Assembly: GCA_035946955.1 (NCBI GenBank)
Contig: DASYYE010000399.1
Coordinates: forward strand, 1-64,000
Direction: 5' to 3'
From: DASYYE01 sp035946955
GTDB lineage: Bacteria; Actinomycetota; Actinomycetes; Streptosporangiales; Streptosporangiaceae
Length of the DNA stretch: 64,000 bases
Part shown: positions 8,410 through 17,300 of the stretch, piece by piece
How positions within the stretch are numbered: position 1 is the first letter of the stretch
Layout: every line of letters starts with the position of its first letter
Made by a program: the position numbers and the translations under genes
The notes under the pieces: generated by a model
The model's input: the letters and a program-made list of their open reading frames with translations, nothing else
The model's database searches: none
Told to the model about the DNA's origin: nothing

Positions 8410-8571
8410 ATGAAGAACCCAGCCCCCTTCCCGGTGACCGTGACGCACCTGCCGGTCGTACGGTGCGATATCTGCCTGAAAACCATGGCACACCAGCCCG
8501 GCCAGGTGACCGCCGTGCTCACCGAGCACTACCGCAAGGCGCACCCGCAGGCACTCGCTGACTCCCCCTGA
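8410..8571 (+). CDS. 53-aa C2H2-like zinc-finger peptide
   Basis: A short frame from the ATG at 8410 encodes MKNPAPFPVTVTHLPVVRCD and then ICLKTM, a spacer, and LTEHYRKAHPQ. Cys19-x2-Cys22 and His40-x4-His45 give a C2H2-type spacing (17 residues between pairs). An extended -10-like TGGCATAAT ends eight bases before the ATG, so the transcript would have almost no leader. Codon use is GC-rich in third positions, as for real genes here. Function unknown; it sits just after another Cys-rich gene. Confidence 0.5.
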   Translation: MKNPAPFPVTVTHLPVVRCDICLKTMAHQPGQVTAVLTEHYRKAHPQALADSP

Positions 8572-8653
8572 CAACCCGGCCCGCCGTGTCCCGCATGTAA
8601 GCAGTCCAACACCAAGGCCCTGGTGCTCGCACAACTTGATGTTCAGCATCGGC

Positions 8654-9217
8654 CTACGCCCAGGACGCCAGCCACTCGGCGGCGCGCTCTGCACCCGGCC
8701 GGTATTGCCCTGGGACAGTCGCTAGACGAGCCGCAATCACGACCGAATCGACAAGGCCCGCCCCGAGCAGCGCAGAAACGAAGTTCCGGTCCTTCTCACG
8801 CAACGCGCACAACTTCGCAACGCAGAGATCCTCCTTGTTCAGGCACCAGCCAGTGAACTGATGCCCGCCAGTTGAGTCGGCTGTGTTGGCGTTTTGCACC
8901 TTGACCAGCCGATCCCGCCAGCCCTCCGGCAACGCGGATGTCTGCAGGTCAACACCATCGATCCTGAAGCCGTGAAGCTCTTCGAACGGCGAGAACTCCC
9001 CGGCAACCCTTTCGATGACGTCGGCGAGCCGCGCGGTTTCCTGGTTGCTGTCAGCGATCGGGAGTATGTCGATCTCGGCCGACATGGTTGCGTCCGTGGG
9101 GAGCTCTTCCTCCCGGAAGGTGCCGAGGATCGACTGGGAGCCGACCACGATCACCTCCGGTCGATTGATGATCTGGCAAGCGGCCCGGACGGCGTGCTCC
9201 AATTGATCGCGACGCAT
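8654..9217 (-). CDS. Nucleotidyltransferase-fold protein, putative toxin of an HTH/NTase pair
   Basis: 187 aa. VIVVGSQSILGTF followed by MSAEIDILPI matches the minimal nucleotidyltransferase pattern (Gly26-Ser27, then Glu48-x-Asp50), as in AbiEii/DUF6036-like proteins. The rest is a helical domain ending WCLNKEDLCVAKLCALREKDRNFVSALL, which recalls the AbiEii-like 'D..aKl..a..RpKD..Dl' segment. Its ATG overlaps the TGA of the upstream HTH gene by one base, so the two are co-translated. Such NTases modify tRNA or proteins in type II/IV toxin-antitoxin pairs; toxicity here is inferred. Confidence 0.72.
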   Translation of the reverse strand: MRRDQLEHAVRAACQIINRPEVIVVGSQSILGTFREEELPTDATMSAEIDILPIADSNQETARLADVIERVAGEFSPFEELHGFRIDGVDLQTSALPEGWRDRLVKVQNANTADSTGGHQFTGWCLNKEDLCVAKLCALREKDRNFVSALLGAGLVDSVVIAARLATVPGQYRPGAERAAEWLASWA

Positions 9218-9735
9218 CAGCTCGCCTTCCGGAGCACTTCCAAACGTTCCTCGTTCGGCAGAAGGCCACCAACTGGAGAAACCTCCCGCATCTCGATGGA
9301 GTCGCGGTCCAGGCCCGTGAGGATCCGGTGGAGCCCCGGTATGTCACCTCTATCCAGCAGGGACTCCCAACGGTCAAGGTTACGAATGTGTGGCTGCCCT
9401 CGCACGCTGCTTCGGAGCCGCTCCAGGTTGCGCTCAATCGTCGGACGCCATTGTTCAAGGATCGGCCGCGTCAAGTGCGTCGACAGCTGTCGGTGCAGCC
9501 GCCAGGAGCGCCACTCGGAGCGGGTGAGCTCGGGGAGCACCGGTTGCCGGACGACTTCGAGCCGATACCCCATGCACGACAACAGCCGGTCGAGCTGCTC
9601 ATCGCTCGGGTGGACCTTCCCAGAGAGGAACTGGCTGATGCTCGGCTGTCGCACTCCGCTGAGGCGCGATAGCTGCGACTGAGTCGTGCTCGTGTTGAGC
9701 ATGACCTCATGCAGTACATAGCTCCTGTCTGGCAT
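9217..9735 (-). CDS. HTH (XRE-type) protein, putative antitoxin/autoregulator
   Basis: 172 aa. A Cro/C1-type HTH occupies about residues 15-60 (STTQSQLSRLSGVRQPSISQ, with recognition helix VRQPSISQFL), followed by an arginine-rich helical C-terminal region. It is the first gene of a two-gene operon with the NTase-fold protein. The ATG at 9735 lies six bases after a TATAGT -10, and a 9-bp-arm palindrome covers that promoter. This is the classic layout for an antitoxin that represses its own operon. Confidence 0.75.
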   Translation of the reverse strand: MPDRSYVLHEVMLNTSTTQSQLSRLSGVRQPSISQFLSGKVHPSDEQLDRLLSCMGYRLEVVRQPVLPELTRSEWRSWRLHRQLSTHLTRPILEQWRPTIERNLERLRSSVRGQPHIRNLDRWESLLDRGDIPGLHRILTGLDRDSIEMREVSPVGGLLPNEERLEVLRKAS

Positions 9736-9741
9736 GCCTAC

Positions 9742-9764
9742 ACTATAGCAGATTTTGCTATAGT
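9742..9764. promoter_or_regulatory. Palindromic operator overlapping the HTH/NTase promoter
   Basis: ACTATAGCA-gattt-TGCTATAGT: two perfect 9-bp arms with a 5-bp spacer. On the minus strand the gene-proximal arm contains an extended -10 (TGC-TATAGT at 9747-9742), six bases before the ATG at 9735. A protein bound here would block RNA polymerase. The palindrome also places a -10-like TATAGT on the plus strand. Confidence 0.7.
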
Positions 9765-10245
9765 AGTACTTACTGCATGTGCAGGCAGGAGACTGTGCCC
9801 GCGATGAGCACTAGCAGCGCCAACGCACCCAGTCGTGGTCCACTTGACCCACCGATCCGCCTGCCCGTTCATCGCGACCTGCCGACAGCGAACTCGGCTG
9901 ATAGAAGGCCAGAGTAGGCAATTGGTTCGACTTGCCCCTCGGATACCAAAAAGGGTGAGATCGCTCCAAAACAGACACCGCTTGAACACGCCTGTGGCAG
10001 CAATGCAGCCGTAGGCCCGAACGGCAACGTTGCCGTCCCTTCTCGGGGGCTGACCTTGGCCGACCAGATCATCGCGCCTGTTATCCCGGCCCGGGGCGGG
10101 CTAGCAGCCCTGGCAAGAACGCATCGGCGGACCGCGCGCTGCCACTGGCCGACGTGCCTGTCCATCTCGTGCCGCCAGCCGGGGTGTTGTACGGGATGGG
10201 CCGGATCGACACCTCTGGGCGGGTCGCTGGGCTGGTAGGGCATCG
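9765..10245. other. Gene-poor stretch between the HTH/NTase promoter and the MmyB-type gene
   Basis: About 480 bases. A plus-strand frame at 9803-9916 (37 aa, MSTSSANAPSRGPLDPPIR...) and minus-strand frames exist, but none has a recognisable motif or convincing start. Possibly degraded sequence. Confidence 0.4.
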
Positions 10246-11106
10246 TCATTCCCGGATTGTGCGCACAAGGAGTGACAGGGCCTCCGAGGAGGGGGAGTCC
10301 TTGGGTGCGCTGCAGATCACCAGGGTCTGGTCCGGCGCCTGGGGTGTGGAGAGCAACTGCTGAGTGACGGTGAGGCGCCCGATGAGGGGGTGTTGCATCC
10401 GGTATACCGCGGACTGGGATGGGCGGATCGTGTTGGCGGCCCACATGGCGGCGAACTCGGCACTCTCGACGGCCAGACGGCCGATCAGCGCGAGCAGTCG
10501 CGCGTCAGCGGGGTACTGCGAGGCCAGGATCCGCAGGTGACCGATGCTGGCCAGGGCTTTGTCCGGCCAGTCCACGTACAGCTCGCGGGTGTGCGGATCG
10601 CAGAACACCAGTTCCGTGGCATTGGGCCGGTTCCGCGGGTAATCGACGTCACGCGGATCGAGGTGGCCGGCGAACAGCGCGTGGCCGACCGGGGTCCATG
10701 CCAGGATGTCCCGGCGCCGACCGAAGACCAGGGCCGGCACGTCACCGAGGGTGTCGAGCAGTTCGGCCAGGCCCGCATCGACGGCCTCCTCGTCCTGCTC
10801 GACGGGCACGGCCCGGGCGTGGCCGGTGCGCGCCAGCCGGTGCAGATGCTCACGTTCGGCGTCGCTGAGCAGCAGCGCCCGCGAGAGCGCGTCGATCACC
10901 TGGGCCGAGGCGTGGGATGCTTGCCCTTGCTCCAGCCGCGTGTAGTACGACGGGCTGACGCCGGCGAGCATCGCGATCTCCTCGCGCCGCAGCCCCGGCA
11001 CCCGGCGCCGCCCGGCGAAGGCGAGACCAACGTCTTCGGGCGTCAGGCGTGCCCGGCTGGCGTACAGGAACTCGCCGAGGCTGGCCAGCTCGGGCACTGG
11101 AGGCAT
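10246..11106 (-). CDS. HTH transcriptional regulator of the MmyB-like family
   Basis: 286 aa. The N-terminal XRE HTH includes RRRVPGLRREEIAMLAGVSP and YYTRLEQGQ, the hallmark of this very common actinobacterial family. A long MmyB-type PAS-like ligand domain follows (PALVFGRRRDILAWTPVGHA, then FAAMWAANTIRPSQSA). It probably senses a small molecule or fatty acid. It is divergent from the metallo-hydrolase/esterase operon and so its likely controller. An internal GTG three codons downstream is an alternative start. Confidence 0.9.
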   Translation of the reverse strand: MPPVPELASLGEFLYASRARLTPEDVGLAFAGRRRVPGLRREEIAMLAGVSPSYYTRLEQGQASHASAQVIDALSRALLLSDAEREHLHRLARTGHARAVPVEQDEEAVDAGLAELLDTLGDVPALVFGRRRDILAWTPVGHALFAGHLDPRDVDYPRNRPNATELVFCDPHTRELYVDWPDKALASIGHLRILASQYPADARLLALIGRLAVESAEFAAMWAANTIRPSQSAVYRMQHPLIGRLTVTQQLLSTPQAPDQTLVICSAPKDSPSSEALSLLVRTIRE

Positions 11107-11285
11107 ATATCAAGTGTCGCACCTGGCGATGCGCCTTTCCTGCCACTGCCAGGGATAGCCAAACCCTGGTCTGGATGCGCATGGCGCGCTGGGTCATGGT
11201 GGAACGCGACGGTACGCCAGAATGCGCGGCCAGCCTTCAGACCACGATGACCGGTCATGCCCGCATGACCGCAGAGGAGATTTAG

Positions 11286-12182
11286 ATGAATCACTTGGCC
11301 TTCGGCGATGTCACCATCACGCGGATCGAGGAAATGCACGGGCCGATCATGCCTCCGAAGGTCTTCTTCCCGACCATTCCGCAGACTTCCTGGCAGGAGC
11401 AGCGGGACACGCTGGTGCCCGATCATCTCGACCCCGACGGTGAAATGGTCCAGGTCGCGATGCAGACCTGGCTGCTGCGCAGCGATGGCCGGACGATCCT
11501 CGTCGACACCGGTGTCGGCAACGACAAGGCGCGGCCGGCCGTCGAAGCCTGGGACCACCTGCACCTTGGCTACCTCGGCGTGCTCACCGCGGCTGGGGTC
11601 CAGCCTGAGGACGTCGACCTGGTGGTCAACACCCACCTGCACGTGGACCACGTCGGCTGGAACACGGTGCTCAGGGACGGCGAGTGGGTGCCGACCTTCC
11701 CGAACGCGACCTACCTGATGCCGCGCGCCGACTTCGAGTTCTTCAACCCGGCGAACAACCCGAACATCGCCGGAGGCGTCAACGAGAACGTCTTCGAGGA
11801 CAGCGTCGCGCCCGTGCACGCCGCCGACCAAGTCCAGTTCTGGGAAGACAGCCACGTCATCGACTCGGCGCTGCGGCTCGAGGCGGCGCCCGGTCACACG
11901 CCCGGATCGAGCGTGCTGAAGCTGGTGTCCGGCCCGGATCACGCGCTGTTCGCGGGCGATCTGCTGCACACGCCGCTCCAGGTCACCGAGGTCGACCATA
12001 ACAGCTGCTTCTGCGAGGACCCGGACCGCGCGCGGGCCACCCGGCGTGCTCTGCTCGGCTGGGCCAGTGATAACGCCGCCCTCGTGCTGCCCGCCCATTT
12101 CAGCGGTCACGGCGCGCTTGAGGTGGAGCGCCGCGGCAGTGGCTTCGGGATCCGCGGCTGGGCGGGATTCGACCGGCTATGA
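11286..12182 (+). CDS. Metallo-beta-lactamase-fold hydrolase
   Basis: 298 aa. The zinc motif THLHVDHVGW gives His117, His119, Asp121 and His122. Further ligands are expected at H-T-P in APGHTPGSSV and in VLPAHFSGHG. This is the class B-like MBL fold found in lactonases and related hydrolases (compare AttM/AiiA-type quorum-quenching enzymes, which share this arrangement). GAGGAG lies before the ATG. It overlaps the next gene by four bases, so it forms one transcript with the esterase. Confidence 0.9.
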   Translation: MNHLAFGDVTITRIEEMHGPIMPPKVFFPTIPQTSWQEQRDTLVPDHLDPDGEMVQVAMQTWLLRSDGRTILVDTGVGNDKARPAVEAWDHLHLGYLGVLTAAGVQPEDVDLVVNTHLHVDHVGWNTVLRDGEWVPTFPNATYLMPRADFEFFNPANNPNIAGGVNENVFEDSVAPVHAADQVQFWEDSHVIDSALRLEAAPGHTPGSSVLKLVSGPDHALFAGDLLHTPLQVTEVDHNSCFCEDPDRARATRRALLGWASDNAALVLPAHFSGHGALEVERRGSGFGIRGWAGFDRL

Positions 12183-13753
12183 GCACACCGGCAACCCGGC
12201 CTGGGCCGGGCCCGGCGGTCAGCGGCGAGCTTATCGTCGCGACCACCGCCGGCCAGATCCGGGGAACGCAGACTGCCCAGGCCCGGGTGTTCCTCGACGT
12301 GCCTTACGCGGCGCCCCCGCTGGGGGAATCACGATTCGCCGCACCGCGGCCGCACCCCGGCTGGGACGGCGTCCGCGACGCCACGCAGTCAGGGCCGAAC
12401 TCGCCGCAGCCTCTGCGCGGCCAGTTCGGGCGCCTTGACCTCTCCCCGTTCTTTGGCGGCGGCTGGGAACCGGGAGAGGACTACCTCACCGTCAACGTGT
12501 GGGCCCCGCCCGAACTGAGCTCGCCTGCCCCGGTGCTCGTGTTTGTGCACGGCGGCGCCTTTATCGCCGGCTCTACGCGCGGCCCGGTCTACGACGGCAC
12601 GGCATTCGCCCGGGACGGGGTCGTCATGGTCACCGTCAACTACCGGCTTGGCATCCCCGGATTCCTCCGGCTCCCGGACGCACCCGACAACCGCGGCCTG
12701 CTCGACGTGATGGCGGCGCTGCGCTGGATCCAGGACAACGCTTCCCGCTTCGGCGGCGACCCGGGAAACGTCACGCTTGCCGGGCAGTCCGCTGGCGGGA
12801 TCATCGTGGCCAGCCTGGTCAGCGCGCGGGACACGGCGGGCTTGTTCCGCCGGGCGGTCATCCAGAGCGGCAGCGGAACCGCCGCATTCACTCCCGAGCA
12901 GGCGGGAATCGTTACCGCCGCCGTCGGACGCGAGCTCGGTGTCAATCCGAGTGCCGCCGCCCTCGGGCAGCGGCCTGACGGGGAACTGGTCGATATCCTG
13001 CCCCGGCTGGCGAAACTCGACCTGAGCACCGCGGGGGCGCACGACCCACTCGGCGGCATCACGCCGCTGAGCCTTGTGCTCGATCGTCAGCCTGCCGACA
13101 TGCTCGAAGACGTCGCGGCTGACGCAACCGCTGACGGCACCCAGATGCCGGACCTGCTGATCGGGTCCAATCTCGAGGAAAGCAGCCTGTACCTGGCACC
13201 ATTCCAGAACCTCGACGACTCGACAGAGGCTGACCTGCGCTCCACCGCGGCACGGTTCCACCCCTCCCCCGATCTCCTAGTCGAGGCGTACCGCGCTGCG
13301 CGACCGTCGGCGTCGACCGGGCGGCTTCGGGTCGCACTGCTCAGCGACGGCATGTTCGGGATCGGCACCCGCCGCTTCGCCAACGCCCACGCCAGCGTCG
13401 GCGCGGCCCGGACATTCGTCTACGAGTTCACTTGGGGATCACGCGCCCTTGGCGGGCAGCTCGGCTCCTGCCACCTCCTAGAGTTGCCATTCGTCTTCGA
13501 CAGGATCAACCTGCCCGCGCTGAACGGCCCGGAGGCACTGCTCGGGACCGAGCCGCCGCCTGCTGATCTCGCCACACGCATGCACGCCGCCTGGGTCCGC
13601 TTCGCGACCCAGAGGGATCCGGGCTGGCCTGCCTACTCCCTGGCCGCCCCAACAGTGCAGCAGGTCGGCGAGACCTGGACTCATGCCACCGACCCGCATG
13701 GGCGTGAGTTCCGGGCGTGGGGAGTAACCTCCGCTGCTGGCTCATCACGGTAG
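12179..13753 (+). CDS. Type B carboxylesterase
   Basis: 524 aa of the alpha/beta-hydrolase fold. The oxyanion loop is VFVHGGAFIAGS, the nucleophile is Ser204 in GQSAGG, and the catalytic His is probably His432 in SCHLLELPF; the acid should lie around NLEESSLYL. The GGWEPGEDYLTVNVWAP segment is the family's 'EDCLYLNVW' motif. No signal peptide is visible, so it is cytosolic. The ATG overlaps the MBL gene stop (ATGA). The pair could open a lactone or ester and hydrolyse the product. Confidence 0.92.
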   Translation: MSTPATRPGPGPAVSGELIVATTAGQIRGTQTAQARVFLDVPYAAPPLGESRFAAPRPHPGWDGVRDATQSGPNSPQPLRGQFGRLDLSPFFGGGWEPGEDYLTVNVWAPPELSSPAPVLVFVHGGAFIAGSTRGPVYDGTAFARDGVVMVTVNYRLGIPGFLRLPDAPDNRGLLDVMAALRWIQDNASRFGGDPGNVTLAGQSAGGIIVASLVSARDTAGLFRRAVIQSGSGTAAFTPEQAGIVTAAVGRELGVNPSAAALGQRPDGELVDILPRLAKLDLSTAGAHDPLGGITPLSLVLDRQPADMLEDVAADATADGTQMPDLLIGSNLEESSLYLAPFQNLDDSTEADLRSTAARFHPSPDLLVEAYRAARPSASTGRLRVALLSDGMFGIGTRRFANAHASVGAARTFVYEFTWGSRALGGQLGSCHLLELPFVFDRINLPALNGPEALLGTEPPPADLATRMHAAWVRFATQRDPGWPAYSLAAPTVQQVGETWTHATDPHGREFRAWGVTSAAGSSR

Positions 13754-13787
13754 TTATCCACACATTCATACAGGCTGATGTTCTTGA

Positions 13788-14174
13788 TTATCCCGAACGG
13801 AGAGTGGTTTCTGCCGGTCCGAGCCGGGAAACAGGCGCCCGGGGCGGACGCTGGCCGGCGAGGACGGTGCCGGGGCGGCATGGCTGCTGGCCCAGCACGC
13901 GGATCGCGATCCTGCCGGGCAGCGAGCCTTCCTGGATGCGCTGCGCCGCGCGGTCGATCAGGGGGACGCGTCACCAGCGCACCTCGCCTACCTGGAGGAT
14001 CGGGTCCGGGTCAACGCCGGGCAGCCTCAGCTGTACGGCACCCAGTTCGCCGTCACCGACGGAGTATTCGGGCCGTGGCCGATTGAGGAGCCGCAACGGC
14101 TGGACGAGTGCCGCGCCGAAGCCGGGCTTGAACCATTCGCCGACTACGAAGCACTCATGCGAGACCCGCCATAG
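13788..14174 (+). pseudogene. 5'-truncated DUF6624-like gene
   Basis: The open frame reads LAGEDGAGAAWLLAQHADRD, then AFLDALRRAVDQGDASPAHL, AYLEDRV and QLYGTQFAV, which is the conserved core of DUF6624 proteins as I recall them, and it ends cleanly at 14174. No ATG, GTG or TTG occurs before the core and the frame is closed by a stop at 13785-13787, so the first 40-50 residues are missing. It lies between the esterase and the end of the WD40 gene. Confidence 0.6.
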
Positions 14175-14307
14175 CCAGCACTGACACCCATCGCAACGCT
14201 CACGCAACCCCATCTGGCCGCAATCCGCTCCGCTAATAGGATTGCGTACCGTGCTCATAATGCGAGGTTCGACGCATGATCAGACTGCTCGTAATAGGCC
14301 GTTACGT

Positions 14308-17300
14308 TCAGGAGGCACCTACCTGGCCGAGCTGTAATGATGGACTTTCCCTCGAACCAGTAGCTGCTAGGAGGGTACCCGTCTCGAATGTCAGGACGAG
14401 CATTCCCTCTGCCAGGCCAACCGCGAGCGAATCGGCGACTGGCGTCACTGCCAAGGCTGGGTGGTGGACAGGTACCGTCAGCGCGCAGGTTCCGTCGGCG
14501 GGGTTCCATAGCCGCACCGTCTTGTCGTTGCTGGCCGTGACGAGGAGGGTGCGGTCCCTGGCCTGAATCGTGCATACCGCGTTAACCTTACCGGTGTGGC
14601 CTGTCAGCACGCGGAGTTGGGTTCTGTAGGGAGGGGCCCATAGCCGTACCGTTCCGTCGTTGCCGCCGCTGGCAAGCAACTCCCGGCCATTCACCGTAAC
14701 CACGCACACCGCGCCGACGCAACCTTTGTGGCCTTTGAGCACCGTGAACTGCTCGCCAGTGCGTGGATCCCGCAATTCTATGTCCCCCTGCGAATCGCCG
14801 CCCCAGTTGGACCTGGTTACGAGCAGATCCCGGCCGTTGACCGTAACCACACAAATCGCGTGGTGGCCTAGGCGCTTGCCGAGCCTGCGTAGACGCTTGC
14901 CGGTGCGGGGATCCCACAACTGCAATTCCCAGTCGCCGGTGGGGGCGATAGCGAGCTGCTCCTGGCCGTCTACCGTAACCGCGCACACAGCGCCGCTCAC
15001 GGTATCGAACGTGCGCAGACGGTTGCCGGTTCGCGGATCCCACAACGTCACCTGCCAGTCGCTGGAGATCCTCGGGTGGTTCTTGGAGGCCACCCTCAGG
15101 AAGTTTTTGTATGCCTGGTCGTGGTCGGGGGCGGTAGCGAGCATCTCTTGGCCGTCCACCATGACCGGGCACATTGCGCTGACTCGGTTATGGTGGCCTT
15201 CGAGCGTGCGCTGCTTGCCGGTACGCGGATCCCACAATTGGACCGTTCCGTCGTTGCTGCCGCTGGCGAGCTGCTCTTGGCCGTCTACTGTAACCGCACA
15301 CACAGCACTGACTCGACCATAGTGTCCATCGAGTGTGCGTTGCTGACTGTTCCGAGGATCCCATAGCCGCACTGCGCGATCGACACTCCCGATAGCGAGC
15401 AGATTCTGGCCTCTTACCGTAACCGCGCACACAGCTTTAACAGCGCCTCCGTGGCCCTCGAACACGGCGCGCTGCTTGTGGGTGTGCGGATCCCACAATC
15501 GGACCGTTCCATCGTCGCTGCCGCTGGCAAGCAACTCCTGGCCGTCCACCGAAACCGCGCACACAGCACTGACTTGGTTATGGTGGCCTTTAAGCGCGTG
15601 GTGCTCGCTGTTCTGAGGGTTCCATAGCCGCACGGCGTGATCGTCGCCGATACCGAGCAGATCCCGGCCATCCACCCTAACGACGCAGACTGAGTAAACA
15701 CGGCCGCCGGGGTTATCGAATACGGCGAACTGCTCGCCGGTACGCGGGTTCCACAATCGGACCGTTCCGTCGCTACTGCCGCTGGCGAGCAGGGTCTGAC
15801 CGTCCACAGTAACCACGCACACCGCATTGAACCAGCCGTGGTCCTCGATCGTGCGCTGCTCACCGTTCCGAGGATTCCATAGCCGTACTGTGCGATCGCG
15901 GCTACCGCTGGCGAGCAGGTTCTGGTCATCTAGCGTAACCGTGCACACAGTATTGACCCTGCTGCAGTGACCCTCGAACACGGCAAGCTCTTCACCGGTA
16001 CACGGGTTCCACAATCGGACCGTTCCGTCGTCGCTGCCGCTGGCGAGCAACTCCTGGCCGTCTACCGTAACCGCGCACACCGAATAGGCAGCACCGTGAT
16101 GCCCTTCAAGGGATACGTGCTCGGTTCGCGGTCTCGTGACCGCCCACCTGGCACGGTAGGGGGCCTGCCAGCGGCTGTCCCGGTAGGCACAGCCAAGGTT
16201 GTCGAGCGCCTCGGTAACACTGAACAGGGCCGCGCGTTCGGCAGGGGCATCGGCGATGATGGCTTGAGGCGTCAGCCGCAGCAGCCGTGCCCGGCCACGA
16301 GCGGCCGTAGAGGACGCGTCATCGGCCGCCGGAATCAGTCGGCCGAGGTCGGCATGCAGCGGGTAGGCGTCATCGGTCAGCAAGTCATCGATCAGCCCGG
16401 CGCGGGCGGCGTGTCCGGGCAGCGATCGCAGCAGGTACCGGGCCTGGCCATCCCAGTCCTCGTCTCGGCCTCGGGCGGTGAAGGTACGCGTGAGCAACTG
16501 TTCGTCAGCTATCCGCGGGATAACGTCCGCCCGGGTATGAAGGAGGGTGTCGTTGAGTGCCTGGTGGAACAGCCGGTAGGCCGGCGTGACTGCGGGATCA
16601 GCGGTGTCGTTTGAGGCATTGCCTGCCGTCTCCACGAGGAAATTCGCCGCAGCCGACCGGGCGAACTCAGCCAGGTCCTCCACTGCGACATCGACCCGGT
16701 AGAGGGTCTTGACCGCCAGCTGCCACAGTCCGGCAGGCAGGCCAGGTGACTCCGCGAAAGCCAGGGCGGTCAGGAGGTCCCGGGCCGACACCTCTGCGGG
16801 AGTCATCTGGTTCCTGGCCGACACCCCAGTGACCGAGGCGAGCCGCCGCAGGTACCCATCCAGCGCTGAGCGCACCGTTTGCGGAACGGCGAACTGGCCG
16901 GGATCGGCGGCCTCGGGCCGGAGACCATAGGACCGGGCGATCAGGCCTGCGATCAGGAAGTTCTTCCCCGATACCTGCGCGATCCGGCCGGCCAGTGGCC
17001 GGGCCACAGCCGCATCTGCGTACGGGTTGCCGTCGCCGCCCTCCAGTTGCAGGTAAATCTGCGCGTATGCAGCCAGGTCGTCCGGTTCGAAATACCCGGG
17101 GTCGTCAAGGTCGATCAGGTCTGTGGCGGGGCCGAACCAGTCCAGGAGGTCACCGCGGTCATCCCGGCGCCGGGTTCCCACGGCCACCTGCACCCCGATG
17201 CTGGCGCAGTCTTGAGACAAGGGGAGTACGACGTGATCGATGACATCGCGTGCCTCCTCTGGGCCGGCAGACTCATCGAGTGCGTCGATGATCACGTTGA

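Noticed and set aside
8284..8694. 136-codon minus-strand frame across the 53-aa C2H2-like gene
   Set aside because: The plus-strand peptide has ordered Cys/His spacing and a promoter; the minus frame has neither.
9869..10444. 191-codon minus-strand frame between the HTH/NTase promoter and the MmyB-type gene
   Set aside because: It overlaps the end of the real MmyB-type gene, lacks motifs and has odd composition.
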